This document shows, piece after piece, positions 16,130-25,453 of a DNA stretch of 39,668 nt. Position 1 is the stretch's first letter. Each line of letters begins with the position of its first letter. The notes below the pieces were generated by a model. That model was not told where the DNA came from. It did not search any database and was given only the letters and a program-made list of their open reading frames with translations. The position numbers and the translations under genes were made by a program. This stretch comes from an uncultured Eubacterium sp. (GTDB lineage Bacteria; Bacillota; Clostridia; Lachnospirales; Lachnospiraceae): the NCBI GenBank assembly GCA_945910225.1, contig CAMDYG010000023.1, positions 1 through 39,668 on the forward strand. The letters run 5' to 3'.

Positions 16130-17659
16130 TTATTTACTCATATTCTTAACTTCTTCAAACTTATCCATAACTTCTTTAGATGGTTTTCCAGTTATAAGAC
16201 TTACAACAATAATAACTATTGTTGCAAAAATAAATGCTGGTAAAAGCTCATATACCGCAAATACACCGCCAAGCTTTGCAATTCCGAATTTCCATATGAA
16301 TATCATTGCACCACCTGCAATCATTCCAGATACAATTCCGTATTTATTAGCTCTCTTCCAGAAAAGCGAACATAAAACAACCGGTCCGAATGCTGCGCCA
16401 AAACCAGCCCATGCAAATGATACAATCTTAAATACTGAGCTTGTTGGATCAAGTGCAAAAAATATTGATACAACCGATATCACCACAACTGTAAGTCTGG
16501 CAACAAGCATTGATTTCTTCTTAGACATATTAATATGTAAAACTTCAACTGCAAGATTCTGTGATATTGCCGATGAAGCTGCAAGGAGCTGTGAATCTGC
16601 TGTAGACATTGTTGCTGCAAGAATACCTGCAAGAATAATTCCTGCAATAAATGCTGCTACAGGATTAAATGTTGAAAGATAATGTGATATCTTAACAATA
16701 ATTGTTTCTGATTCTGAACCAACAAGTGTATCAATAATACCATTTTTAGAAAGTGTAAGACCAATAACACCAATTCCTGTTGCAACTATAAGTGATATAA
16801 ACACCCATACAGTAGCAATTCTTCTTGAAATCTTTAACTTATTCTCATCTTCGATTGCCATGAATCTTAAAAGAATATGCGGCATACCAAAATATCCAAG
16901 TCCCCATGCAAGTGTTGAAACAATCTTAAAGAATCCATAATCTCCTGAGCTGTTAGTTTCTGCAATATGAGTATGGAACATATCAAGATAGCCAGGTAAA
17001 GCCTTTGCATTATCAAGTACTGCTCCCATTCCTCCAGCCTGTACGATTCCAAATATTACAACAACAGCAAGTGCAAATGTCATAATAATACTCTGTACAA
17101 GATCTGATGTACTAGCTGCAAGGAAACCACCCATTGTACAATAAAGTATAATAACAACAGCACTGACAATCATTGCTGCATGATAATTAAATCCTAAAAG
17201 ACTGTTAAAAAGCTTTCCGCAGGCAGCAAACCCTGACGCTGTGTATGGTATAAAAAATATTACAATAAGTGCTGCTGAGATTAATGTAATTACATGCTTG
17301 TCATCACCAAATCTCTTAGAAAAATAATCTGGCAGTGTTATCGCCTTATAACCATGTGAATATAATCTTATCTTCTTAGCAACAATAAGCCAGTTAAGAT
17401 ATGTACCAAGTGCAAGTCCGATTGCTGTCCATGTTGCATCAGCTAGTCCTGTAAGATATGCAAGTCCCGGAACTCCCATAAGCAGATAACTGCTCATATC
17501 TGATGCTTCTGCGCTCATTGCTGTCACAACTGGTCCTAACTTTCTGCCTCCAAGATAAAAGTCTCCTACATCACTGTTCTTCTTAGAACATATTACGCCT
17601 ATAACTACTACCATTCCAAGGTAAAGTATAATCGCTGCTAAAATAATAATGTTTGACAT
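16130..17659 (-). CDS. putP: Sodium/solute symporter, PutP-like (sodium/proline)
   Basis: Sodium-driven importer of the SSS family in the cytoplasmic membrane, most like the proline permease PutP. The 509 residues and about 13 hydrophobic segments fit. The segment AEASDMSSYLLMGVPG (about 51-65) matches the PutP sodium-binding helix, with Asp54 and Ser56 matching the conserved Asp and Ser, and STADSQLLAASSAI matches the second sodium-site helix. It is a single-gene unit between a bidirectional terminator and a promoter containing a perfect inverted repeat. Proline is the likely substrate, but the family also takes other amino acids and sugars. Confidence 0.88.
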   Translation of the reverse strand: MSNIIILAAIILYLGMVVVIGVICSKKNSDVGDFYLGGRKLGPVVTAMSAEASDMSSYLLMGVPGLAYLTGLADATWTAIGLALGTYLNWLIVAKKIRLYSHGYKAITLPDYFSKRFGDDKHVITLISAALIVIFFIPYTASGFAACGKLFNSLLGFNYHAAMIVSAVVIILYCTMGGFLAASTSDLVQSIIMTFALAVVVIFGIVQAGGMGAVLDNAKALPGYLDMFHTHIAETNSSGDYGFFKIVSTLAWGLGYFGMPHILLRFMAIEDENKLKISRRIATVWVFISLIVATGIGVIGLTLSKNGIIDTLVGSESETIIVKISHYLSTFNPVAAFIAGIILAGILAATMSTADSQLLAASSAISQNLAVEVLHINMSKKKSMLVARLTVVVISVVSIFFALDPTSSVFKIVSFAWAGFGAAFGPVVLCSLFWKRANKYGIVSGMIAGGAMIFIWKFGIAKLGGVFAVYELLPAFIFATIVIIVVSLITGKPSKEVMDKFEEVKNMSK

Positions 17660-17688
17660 AAAAAATCCCTTTTCCTTTCATAAATACA

Positions 17689-17716
17689 CGAATGTACCTA
17701 TTATAGCATACATTCG
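17689..17716 (-). promoter_or_regulatory. putP promoter with operator-like palindrome around the -10
   Basis: CGAATGTA (17689-17696) and TACATTCG (17709-17716) form a perfect 8-bp inverted repeat separated by 12 bp. The minus-strand -10 TATAAT (17700-17705) sits in the centre. A clear -35 is not visible, which would fit an activator-dependent or repressed promoter. Confidence 0.55.
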
Positions 17717-17753
17717 GCTTTATAAAAAGCGAAAAGGGATTAAAACTTATTGA

Positions 17754-18581
17754 TTAATTCTGTACCTGTGTGCTGCCAGCCTCTGGCGTCTGTGATGTTC
17801 CCGTCTGCGTCTCATTAGTTGCAGCCTGCGTTGTACTATAATTATTATAGTATGATGACCTTATAGTCTGTGTAGGTTCATCTGTAGGATCTTTATAAGC
17901 ATCATTGGTAACCTTCTTAAATTCCTCAATTGTAATATTATCAATATCATCAATACTGTCTAATATCTCAACTGTAGTCTTAGTTCCACAATTCTCATAT
18001 ATCCATTTGGCATTAACAGCCGTCATAATGATAGAACCATCTGTGACATTCTGACCAATTGAATTATATGACAATGGATTAAGATTATACTCATTCTGGC
18101 TGAAATAAGTTGCCGTACTAAAATACTCAGCATTATCAAGCCTTGATGAATAATGTACATAATATCTGTCAGATATCTTTCTCCAAATAGACTTTTCAGT
18201 TATTGTTGTCTTCTCTGGCTTAACCTTTGGTCCAATTCCAACATAAAACGCTTTTACAGGAATTGTAAACTCTCTGTTGGAATCAAGCTGATATATTACC
18301 ATTATATGCTGGTCTATTCCTATCTTAATATAATATGACTGGTTCTTGGCAACTGTTTCAATCTGTGTCTCACTATCAGTTGATGATTCTTCCTGTGAAG
18401 ATTCATCAACTGCTGAATCAGACTGCTTATTATTATTATGCATACCAATTACTGTCTTAAGAACGAATAATAATGCCATTATCATGGCAATAATTATCAC
18501 AATATATATTACAAGATTCGTTCCCTTGAACCACTTCTTAATATCAAACTTTTTTGTACGCTTATAACCATTCATACTCAT
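17754..18581 (-). CDS. Membrane-anchored degenerate L,D-transpeptidase (YkuD-like) domain protein
   Basis: The 275 residues show a basic N-terminus, one membrane helix (about 22-43), a Ser/Glu-rich linker, a YkuD-like domain (about 80-207) and a Thr/Gln/Ser-rich tail. The domain starts SYYIKIGIDQHIMVIYQL and ends DGSIIMTAVNAKWIYEN, matching the usual SHGCIRL...DAxWLY block. The catalytic Cys is replaced by Ser183 and the preceding His by Asp181; the HGT motif is also missing. The fold assignment is by eye and moderate. If right, it is a pseudoenzyme, perhaps a wall-binding or scaffold protein. It starts about 20 bp after the kinase-like gene and is probably co-transcribed. Confidence 0.6.
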   Translation of the reverse strand: MSMNGYKRTKKFDIKKWFKGTNLVIYIVIIIAMIMALLFVLKTVIGMHNNNKQSDSAVDESSQEESSTDSETQIETVAKNQSYYIKIGIDQHIMVIYQLDSNREFTIPVKAFYVGIGPKVKPEKTTITEKSIWRKISDRYYVHYSSRLDNAEYFSTATYFSQNEYNLNPLSYNSIGQNVTDGSIIMTAVNAKWIYENCGTKTTVEILDSIDDIDNITIEEFKKVTNDAYKDPTDEPTQTIRSSYYNNYSTTQAATNETQTGTSQTPEAGSTQVQN

Positions 18582-18602
18582 AATAAACCAACCAGTATAA
18601 TA

Positions 18603-19241
18603 TTAAATATCTTTTCCCATATTCTTTTCCTTAAGCTCAATAAACTTAAGAATAATATCAATTGCACCATCTACTCCAACAAGTCCGCTGTCAAGGCATA
18701 AGTCATAGCTCTTAGCTTCGCCCCACTTCTTGCTTGAATAATAATTATAATAACTTGCTCTTCTCTTGTCTGTCTTCTGAATAAGATCAGCTGCTTTAGA
18801 ATCATTAAGCTCATATATTCTCTTTATTCTCTGAACTCTTTCATCAAGACTCGCTTTGATAAATACACTTACTGCATATGGATTATCCTCAAGAGCATAA
18901 TCAGCGCATCTTCCGACTATAACACATGATTCTCTTTCTGCAAGCTTCTTAATTGCGTCAAACTGTGCAAGAAATACCTTATGATTAATAGGCATATCCA
19001 CATAAGAATTAGTGTATCCTAAAGAATATGTATCCATTACAAGTGAATACAAAAAGCTATTGGTAGGCTTTTCATCCTGGGATGCAAAAAGCTCTTCACA
19101 AAGTCCACTCTCCTTAGCTGCAAGTTCAAGCAATTCCTTATCGTAGCACTTTATCCCCAGCTTTTCTGCCAGTTTCATGCCTATCTCATGTCCACCGCTT
19201 CCAAATTCTCGTCCGATAGTAATAACTGTTCTCTCATCCAT
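18603..19241 (-). CDS. Cytidylate kinase-like family protein
   Basis: A 212-residue P-loop kinase of the cytidylate-kinase-like group found in clostridia, distinct from the housekeeping Cmk. The nucleotide-binding loop is GREFGSGGHEIG (about 10-21), followed by CYDKELLELAAKESG and CVIVGRCADYAL, then a basic lid (RVQRIKRIYEL, KTDKRRASYYNYY). The SD AGGAGGT lies 8 nt before the ATG. The substrate is unknown; a nucleoside monophosphate is likely. It precedes the YkuD-like gene in one transcription unit. Confidence 0.85.
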   Translation of the reverse strand: MDERTVITIGREFGSGGHEIGMKLAEKLGIKCYDKELLELAAKESGLCEELFASQDEKPTNSFLYSLVMDTYSLGYTNSYVDMPINHKVFLAQFDAIKKLAERESCVIVGRCADYALEDNPYAVSVFIKASLDERVQRIKRIYELNDSKAADLIQKTDKRRASYYNYYSSKKWGEAKSYDLCLDSGLVGVDGAIDIILKFIELKEKNMGKDI

Positions 19242-19366
19242 AGTTCCTACCTCCTAGTTTCAATTGTATACGAAATACTCTGTGATTATTATACATTATC
19301 TTTCAATTAAAATCCATATATTCCACAATTGTTTTTAATCTTCATGTTCAGTATCAATCACATTTG

Positions 19367-19909
19367 TTATTCTTCATAATGATCTATATGAAGTAATATT
19401 TCCGTAAGAAACTCTGCTATTTTATTTCCAGCTTTATTAGATATAACACTGTATCTGCTTGGTGTAACACATGCAAGCCTTATATTAGAAAAGCCCCTGG
19501 CTCCAAACATATAATTCTTATTATAATTTTTGTTCTTAAGTTCATTCTCAACTTCTTTTGAAACCTGGTTTCTGGTAATTATAATAAATGAAATATGGGT
19601 ATACATATGATTCTTTGCTGGAAGCTTTCCATCTCCCCTGACAAAATGAGGTTCAATTTTATCGACTGCGAAATTATACAGATCATCCAGCTCTTCCATA
19701 CCTAATGTATCACAATTTATAAAAAATAAATGTTCATAACATTTGGAATCCCATAGTTTAGCATCCTCTGTCGTAGAGAATTTATCCTTTTTATTATAAC
19801 TATATGCGTATATAACAAACTTTCTGCCTTCAAACCAATAATTATGATATATATCAAATGTATCCGAAATGCTGTTTAATATGATATCAATAAATTCCTT
19901 TCGTCTCAA
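19367..19909 (-). CDS. Conserved-looking hypothetical protein
   Basis: A 180-residue soluble protein that I do not recognise. It starts MRRKEFIDIILNSISDTFDIYHNYWFEG and overlaps the rluD-family stop by 4 bp, so it is translationally coupled to that gene. No signal peptide or membrane helix. It is rich in Tyr, Phe and Asn, with segments such as HISFIIITRNQVSKEVENEL suggesting an alpha/beta fold. Codon use and the ATGA overlap support a real gene. The neighbours (aroB, lspA, rluD) do not suggest a single pathway. The 125 bp after its stop show no strong hairpin. Confidence 0.7.
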   Translation of the reverse strand: MRRKEFIDIILNSISDTFDIYHNYWFEGRKFVIYAYSYNKKDKFSTTEDAKLWDSKCYEHLFFINCDTLGMEELDDLYNFAVDKIEPHFVRGDGKLPAKNHMYTHISFIIITRNQVSKEVENELKNKNYNKNYMFGARGFSNIRLACVTPSRYSVISNKAGNKIAEFLTEILLHIDHYEE

Positions 19910-20838
19910 TTGCCTCCTCCATTCCTTAAATCTTTTAATATTTTTTCAAAATATTCTGGTAAAGGAGCCTCAAACTCCATATACTCTCCTGTTGATGGAT
20001 GTATAAATCCAAGCACACCTGCATGAAGGGTCTGTCCCTGAAGCTTATATGATGTTCTTGCATGACAATATACATCATCTCCAAGAATAGGATGTCCGAT
20101 ACTAGCCATATGAACTCTTATCTGATGAGTTCTTCCTGTTTCAAGCTGACATTCAACATAACTGAACTTTTCAAAATTTTCCAGCACTTTATAATGCGTT
20201 ACAGCTCTTTTTCCATTCTTCCTGTCAATTGCCATCATCTTACGATCCTTAGGGTTTCTTCCTATAGGAGCATCTATCGTACCCGACTCTTCTTTAAATC
20301 TGTTATGGACAATGCAGTAATATTTCCTTGTAATAGAATGTACTGCAAGCTGGGCCGCAATTGCATTATGTGCTTTATCATTCTTGCAGGCAACAATTAC
20401 ACCTGTAGTATTCATATCAATTCTATGAACTATACCAGGACGCATAACTCCGTTAATACCAGAGAGGTTATCTTTGCAATGATACATCAGCGCATTGACG
20501 ATTGTTCCCGTATAGTGTCCTGCTGCCGGATGTACAACCATTCCCTTTGGCTTATTAATAAGTATTACATCATCATCTTCATATATAATATTCAGTTTAA
20601 TATCTTCTGGTAATATCTCCGGAACAATAAGATCCGGAATAGTAATATTAATATGTTCATTACCACATAACTTATAATTGGACTTTACCTGATTATTATC
20701 TACAGTTATATTGCCATCTTCTAATAATTTCTGGATTCTTGATCTTGATATATCATCAAGCTCCTGAGACAAATACTTATCAATCCTGGTGCCTTTATCT
20801 TCTGGTTCTGCTATCAGACTCTGTATAGATTCACTCAT
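19906..20838 (-). CDS. rluD: RluA-family pseudouridine synthase (RluD-like)
   Basis: Converts uridine to pseudouridine in rRNA. The 310 residues have an N-terminal S4 RNA-binding domain (RIDKYLSQELDDISRSRIQKLLEDG) and the catalytic domain. The active-site loop is HRIDMNTTG, with catalytic Asp141, and C-terminal motifs are GRTHQIRVHMASIGHPILGD. It overlaps lspA by 8 bp, the usual lspA-rluD arrangement of Firmicutes. Which rRNA positions it modifies cannot be read from the sequence. Confidence 0.93.
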   Translation of the reverse strand: MSESIQSLIAEPEDKGTRIDKYLSQELDDISRSRIQKLLEDGNITVDNNQVKSNYKLCGNEHINITIPDLIVPEILPEDIKLNIIYEDDDVILINKPKGMVVHPAAGHYTGTIVNALMYHCKDNLSGINGVMRPGIVHRIDMNTTGVIVACKNDKAHNAIAAQLAVHSITRKYYCIVHNRFKEESGTIDAPIGRNPKDRKMMAIDRKNGKRAVTHYKVLENFEKFSYVECQLETGRTHQIRVHMASIGHPILGDDVYCHARTSYKLQGQTLHAGVLGFIHPSTGEYMEFEAPLPEYFEKILKDLRNGGGN

Positions 20839-21358
20839 TACTATTTCCTTTTTTAGATATCTTTAAAAATTTAAAATCGTCCTCTTTATATACAAAAAGT
20901 ATAAGAATTATAAGAAGAACAACTGACACTGTCACATAGCAGTCCGCAACATTAAATACAGGGAAATTAATAAGCTTGAAATATATAAAATCCCTTACAT
21001 ATCCAAATCTTACCCTGTCAATAAAATTACCAACTGCACCAGATACAAGCAATGTACATGTTATAAGCAGTGGTACATATTTCTTAACCACCGGCATATT
21101 AATAACTACATATGTTATTATCAAAACAACAATTACTGTAAATATAAGAAAAAGGCTGATCCTACCACTTAACATTCCCCATGCTGCTCCTGAATTTCTC
21201 AAATAAGAGAATACAAATGCATCTCCAAATATTTTAAAATCTGATTTTCCCATAAGTCTTGATTCTGCCAGTGCCTTTGTAATCTGATCCAGTTCTGTAA
21301 GAATTACTATTCCAATTATATAAAAAAGCAGTCCAAATACTTTCTTCTTATTATTCAT
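20831..21358 (-). CDS. lspA: Lipoprotein signal peptidase II
   Basis: Membrane aspartyl protease that cleaves the signal peptide of lipidated prolipoproteins. The 175 residues form four membrane helices. The two catalytic aspartates are Asp114 in GAVGNFIDR and Asp139 in FNVADCYV, and the conserved N-terminal ELDQITK is present. It sits between aroB (24 bp) and rluD (8-bp overlap), so it belongs to one operon. Confidence 0.96.
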   Translation of the reverse strand: MNNKKKVFGLLFYIIGIVILTELDQITKALAESRLMGKSDFKIFGDAFVFSYLRNSGAAWGMLSGRISLFLIFTVIVVLIITYVVINMPVVKKYVPLLITCTLLVSGAVGNFIDRVRFGYVRDFIYFKLINFPVFNVADCYVTVSVVLLIILILFVYKEDDFKFLKISKKGNSNE

Positions 21359-21382
21359 GCTAAACCTCCATGGAATTCCTGA

Positions 21383-22471
21383 TTATCTTATTACACCTTC
21401 AAGGGCTTCTCTCATCTGCTCATCAGAGATATTTCTGTCAATATATGCATCCCCGATTGACTTAAGAAGAATAAACTTAACCTTTCCTGCATCCATTTTC
21501 TTATCACTCTTGGATACTGTAATTACATCATCTATATTAATTCCTGTAACATAATCTGGAAACTCATACAATCTGAACAATTCAAGTGCATCATCACGTT
21601 CTTCCTTCGTAATTGTTCCAAGGCTCACACAAATATTAAGTGCAGCAATCATGCCAAGAACAACACATTCTCCATGATAAAGTGAGAAATTCATTTCTTT
21701 TTCTATTGCGTGTCCCAAAGTATGTCCGAAATTAAGAAGTGCTCTGTCTCCCTTCTCCTTAGGATCATTCTCAACAACTTCCCTTTTAATATTACAGCTA
21801 ACATATATCATATGTTCAAGAGCATCAGTATCAAGTGCTTTAATCTTATCTACGTTCTCTCTAAGCCAGACATAGTAATCTTTATCTTTAATAAGTCCAT
21901 GCTTAATAATTTCTCCAAAACCGGAATTAAATAATCTGCGTCCAAGAGACTTAAGAACTGACATATTCATATATACAAGTTCAGGCTGATGAAATGCTCC
22001 TACCATATTCTTATATGCCCTGAAATCCACACCTGTCTTACCACCAATACTGGAATCCACCTGTGCAAGCAAAGATGTTGGAACCTGTATAAACTTTATT
22101 CCTCTAAGATATGTTGCTGCACAAAATCCTGTAAGATCTCCGACAACACCGCCGCCAAGTGCTACCAGACAGTCATTTCTATCAAAATGGTTATTTATAA
22201 GATATTCATAAACATCCTGAACTGTGTTAAGATTCTTATTCACTTCTCCTGCATTAAATGTATATTCAAAAACCTTATTGCCTGTTTTTTCCAATTCATT
22301 CTTAACATCATCTGCATATAAAGGTCCAACGTTACTGTCAGTAATTACACATAACTTTCTGCCTGTAATTCCAAGCTTGTTAAAAGCATCCGCAAGCTTT
22401 TCAAATCCACTTTCTATAACAATATCATATCTTGTTTTGCCTTCATACTTAACATTAATAATCTTAGACAT
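21383..22471 (-). CDS. aroB: 3-dehydroquinate synthase
   Basis: Second step of the shikimate pathway: DAHP to 3-dehydroquinate, using NAD and a metal ion. Motifs: VALGGGVVGDLTGFCAATYLRG, PTSLLAQVDSSIGGKTGVD, FGEIIKHGLIKD, FGHTLGHAIE. The frame stays open upstream to 22552, but the SD GAGG and the ATG at 22471 (MSKIINVKYEGK) fit family length (362 residues), and the upstream part overlaps the sepF terminator. It is the first gene of the aroB-lspA-rluD-hypothetical group. Confidence 0.95.
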   Translation of the reverse strand: MSKIINVKYEGKTRYDIVIESGFEKLADAFNKLGITGRKLCVITDSNVGPLYADDVKNELEKTGNKVFEYTFNAGEVNKNLNTVQDVYEYLINNHFDRNDCLVALGGGVVGDLTGFCAATYLRGIKFIQVPTSLLAQVDSSIGGKTGVDFRAYKNMVGAFHQPELVYMNMSVLKSLGRRLFNSGFGEIIKHGLIKDKDYYVWLRENVDKIKALDTDALEHMIYVSCNIKREVVENDPKEKGDRALLNFGHTLGHAIEKEMNFSLYHGECVVLGMIAALNICVSLGTITKEERDDALELFRLYEFPDYVTGINIDDVITVSKSDKKMDAGKVKFILLKSIGDAYIDRNISDEQMREALEGVIR

Positions 22472-22533
22472 ACTTATCCTCATTTCTGCGTACATTTTTA
22501 ACTTAGATTTAATAAATTCCCAATTTGCAAAAC

Positions 22534-22560
22534 AGCCACCCATGAACAACATAGGTGGCT
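22534..22560 (-). terminator. Terminator after sepF
   Basis: AGCCACC (minus, from 22560) pairs with GGTGGCT (to 22534) around an AT-rich loop, followed by GTTTTGC. The T-tract is short, so read-through into aroB is possible. Confidence 0.6.
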
Positions 22561-22573
22561 TAATTAATTACTA

Positions 22574-23125
22574 CTAAAATCTGTTTTCATTCTTATTAAA
22601 TGATGAAAGATCAATTCCTCCTGTTACAATCTCAGGAATATCTCCTGAAATATCTACATTAGGTGGAGTCACCAGGAAAATATAATTAGTAATCTTCTGA
22701 AGGTTACCCCTTATTGCATATGTAGATCCTGCAGAATAATCGATTATTCTCTGGGCTATCTCAACATGAATACCTTCAAGATTAAGAACAACTGCCTTTC
22801 CTGTAAGAAGTGTATCTGTAATCTCCTTGGCATCTTCCATAGATTCTGGTCTTATAACTACAACCTCAAGACCTCTTGATGACTGTGTCTTCATTGGAAC
22901 AACCTTAGACTTAGCTGCAAATCTAGGTTTCTCTGCTGTATATGAAGGTTCTTCATCTTCTATATTATCTTTCTTAGATGTTCCTGAGAATAACTTCTTT
23001 CTAGCTGATAGTTTCTCATCTTCATAAGAATCGTCAAAGTCATCATCGTAATCTTCGTAATCATCATCAAAATCATCTTCGTCATGTAACTTAAACATAT
23101 TAGTTAATCCGTCAAACATTCCCAT
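22574..23125 (-). CDS. sepF: Cell division protein SepF
   Basis: Ring-forming FtsZ partner that anchors the Z-ring to the membrane and supports septum formation. The 183 residues begin with the membrane-targeting helix MGMFDGLTNMFKL, then a very acidic linker (Asp/Glu/Tyr repeats, about 15-37), and a C-terminal SepF domain (VVVIRPESMEDAKEITDTLLTGKAVVLNLEG, IIDYSAGSTYAIRGNLQKI, YIFLVTPPNVDIS). It follows yggS, the common order in Firmicutes. Confidence 0.96.
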   Translation of the reverse strand: MGMFDGLTNMFKLHDEDDFDDDYEDYDDDFDDSYEDEKLSARKKLFSGTSKKDNIEDEEPSYTAEKPRFAAKSKVVPMKTQSSRGLEVVVIRPESMEDAKEITDTLLTGKAVVLNLEGIHVEIAQRIIDYSAGSTYAIRGNLQKITNYIFLVTPPNVDISGDIPEIVTGGIDLSSFNKNENRF

Positions 23126-23182
23126 TACAACACTCTCCTATATCTTATAATATGGCACACTTATGTATCCCCTAATACCTTA

Positions 23183-23875
23183 TCAATGTGAATAATCACG
23201 AGCACCAAATATTGCAGTTCCGACTCTTACATGTGTAGCGCCTTCTTCAACTGCAACAACATAATCATTGGTCATGCCCATAGATAAAACATTCATGTAT
23301 ACATTATCTATGTTTTTGTTATTGATGTCAACCAATAATTGCTTTAATTCTCTAAAATACTTTCTGTTATCTTCCGGATTCTCCACATACGGAGCACTTG
23401 TCATCAATCCTCTTATCTTTATTCCTGGTAATGAAGATATTTTCTTTACCAATTCAGCAGTATTCTCACAAGAAACGCCGAATTTATTCTCTTCCTGAGC
23501 TACATTAACCTCTATAAGAATATCCTGCACCAGTCCCTTTTTCACTGCCTCATCACTGATAGCAACTGCCAGTCTTTCCGAATCAACAGAATGGATCATG
23601 GCAGCACGGCCAACAACATATTTAACCTTATTCCTCTGAAGATGTCCGATCATATGCCATGTTATATCTTTTGGTAATGAATCAACCTTATCTACCATTT
23701 CCTGAACATAATTCTCGCCAAACTGTCTTATTCCGCAATCGTATACTTCCATAAGCATCTCCTCAGGTTTGGTTTTGCTCACAGCAACAAGACATACATC
23801 TTCTGGTTTTCTGACAGACTTCTCACATGCACACCTGATATTATTCTCAACTTCAATAAGATTATCCTTAAGCAT
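23183..23875 (-). CDS. yggS: YggS-family pyridoxal-phosphate homeostasis protein
   Basis: Cytosolic PLP-binding protein that keeps vitamin B6 and amino-acid metabolism in balance. The 230 residues show the PLP lysine in VAVSKTKP (Lys34), QFGENYVQE, WHMIGHLQRNKVKYV, RGLMTSAP, LSMGMTNDY and the phosphate loop RVGTAIFGAR. It lies between the HlyD-like gene (9 bp) and sepF, the usual division-cluster context in Firmicutes. Confidence 0.95.
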   Translation of the reverse strand: MLKDNLIEVENNIRCACEKSVRKPEDVCLVAVSKTKPEEMLMEVYDCGIRQFGENYVQEMVDKVDSLPKDITWHMIGHLQRNKVKYVVGRAAMIHSVDSERLAVAISDEAVKKGLVQDILIEVNVAQEENKFGVSCENTAELVKKISSLPGIKIRGLMTSAPYVENPEDNRKYFRELKQLLVDINNKNIDNVYMNVLSMGMTNDYVVAVEEGATHVRVGTAIFGARDYSH

Positions 23876-23883
23876 ATTTCCTC

Positions 23884-25272
23884 CTAATAAATCATCTCAT
23901 TCTCTGAATACTTATCAGCATCCAGAATAATTCTGTCATATATAGATACTCCGTGGCTTAATGACTGTTTCACAATGTAATATTCATTATTGCCATCAAG
24001 TATCTCTACTAATTTAAATACAGTGTATCCTGTATTAACGCAATACACACCTTTCAGCTTTTCAACAGGACCAACAACAAATCTGTCGTTAGAATCCATC
24101 TTGATTATACTTGTTCCAGATGAAATTGCTGTTTCTTTCACATATACATAATCATCTGTTGATTTATAAATATCTGCTGCCTTAAATACAGTATTAACCT
24201 GCCCATCAGAATCACTCTGTTCTATGAAAAATCCATAATCGCCTTTCTCCCCATTAGTAAGGAGATATTCCTTAGGAATCTTATAGAACTCATTCTCTGT
24301 TACTGCAGAAACGGGAACTTTAATTCCTGATTTGCCAGATACAATTATTTCTATATCAAGAAATCTCTCTGTTGCATATCTTATCATATACTTTGACAAA
24401 GTTATTTCTCCATATGAATTCTTTCCATCATTAACAATCTTAAAAGGAAATGTTCCCGTTATATTATCTTTTGTGAATTTAATAGATATTGTATCCTTAG
24501 ATGACAATGAATACTTATCTATATCAGACTGTGTAACAGGAAACATCAACGTCCAGTTCTCACTTGTTATAAGCTTGTATGCCGGATCCGATGCCGCTAT
24601 TAACTTCTCTGATTTCAGATTCTGTTTCTCATATGAAGCCTTCTTAAAGTCAACCCTGCTTATTGTATCTGGAGTTACATCTTCATATCCATCTACAGAA
24701 TACACTACTATTCCAGGCTTTTCTGCTTTAACCGTTTTAAAAAGATCCTGACTGCCTGTACTTGCTACTATTGAATCAAGATTAGCCATAATATTTTCAT
24801 TGATAGATTGCAACACTGTAGCATTAATATCTGATTTCAGGTCATATATTGCACCAAAATCATCTTCCCCATACTGTGTCTTATAATTCGTAAGTGTATT
24901 CTTAATTACAGCAAGATTATCATCAGAGAGAGTATTACCATCTCCTGATGTATATTGTGCAAGGATATCTGACACTCGTCCAGTCTCATCAACAGTATAG
25001 ACAGTATCATCTGTCATAACTCTTGTTCCTTCTCTCTGATAATAATTAATATCCCCTGAAAATGACGAATTATATACTTCTTCCTGTCTTATTGCAACCG
25101 CAGTATAAGATGCATTATTCATAAGAGATCCTACTTCAACCTCATATGTCTGTACCTTAGCTTTTGATACATATATAACAATAAAACATACAATATATAC
25201 AAGCACTATTCCAAATATAATAGCCGCTGCTTTTGGTTTTCTTCTGTATCTGACAACTTTCTTTCCCGCCAT
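23884..25272 (-). CDS. HlyD-like membrane-anchored protein
   Basis: A 462-residue protein with a basic cytoplasmic start (MAGKKVVRYRRKPK), one membrane helix (about 15-36) and a large outside portion. The segment after the helix (VQTYEVEVGSLMNNASYTAVAIRQEEVY) resembles the first beta strands of HlyD/membrane-fusion proteins, and later strands include SVDGYEDVTP and a C-terminal barrel-like region. No coiled-coil hairpin of typical efflux adaptors is obvious. It is the first gene of the unit with yggS and sepF, hinting at an envelope or division role rather than export. Confidence 0.7.
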   Translation of the reverse strand: MAGKKVVRYRRKPKAAAIIFGIVLVYIVCFIVIYVSKAKVQTYEVEVGSLMNNASYTAVAIRQEEVYNSSFSGDINYYQREGTRVMTDDTVYTVDETGRVSDILAQYTSGDGNTLSDDNLAVIKNTLTNYKTQYGEDDFGAIYDLKSDINATVLQSINENIMANLDSIVASTGSQDLFKTVKAEKPGIVVYSVDGYEDVTPDTISRVDFKKASYEKQNLKSEKLIAASDPAYKLITSENWTLMFPVTQSDIDKYSLSSKDTISIKFTKDNITGTFPFKIVNDGKNSYGEITLSKYMIRYATERFLDIEIIVSGKSGIKVPVSAVTENEFYKIPKEYLLTNGEKGDYGFFIEQSDSDGQVNTVFKAADIYKSTDDYVYVKETAISSGTSIIKMDSNDRFVVGPVEKLKGVYCVNTGYTVFKLVEILDGNNEYYIVKQSLSHGVSIYDRIILDADKYSENEMIY

Positions 25273-25323
25273 GATAAAACCTCATTACTCTATATTAAGA
25301 AACATTACTTCATAAACATAACA

Positions 25324-25352
25324 ATTGTAGCATTTAAGCCTCATAGATACAA
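25324..25352 (-). promoter_or_regulatory. Promoter of the HlyD-like/yggS/sepF operon
   Basis: Minus-strand -35 TTGTAT (25347-25352), 17-bp spacer, -10 TACAAT (25324-25329), about 50 bp upstream of the first start codon. Confidence 0.55.
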
Positions 25353-25453
25353 GTTTTTAAGCCATTTATTTCCTGTATTGTTTTAAAAAACATCCATACA
25401 CTAATCACAAAACCAATATTAAAAACATGGAGTTTTCTCCAAAGGAGGCTTAT

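Noticed and set aside
25427-25453. Nine-residue N-terminal extension of the DUF378 protein
   Set aside because: It spans the SD AAAGGAGG; the family's usual start fits the ATG at 25454.
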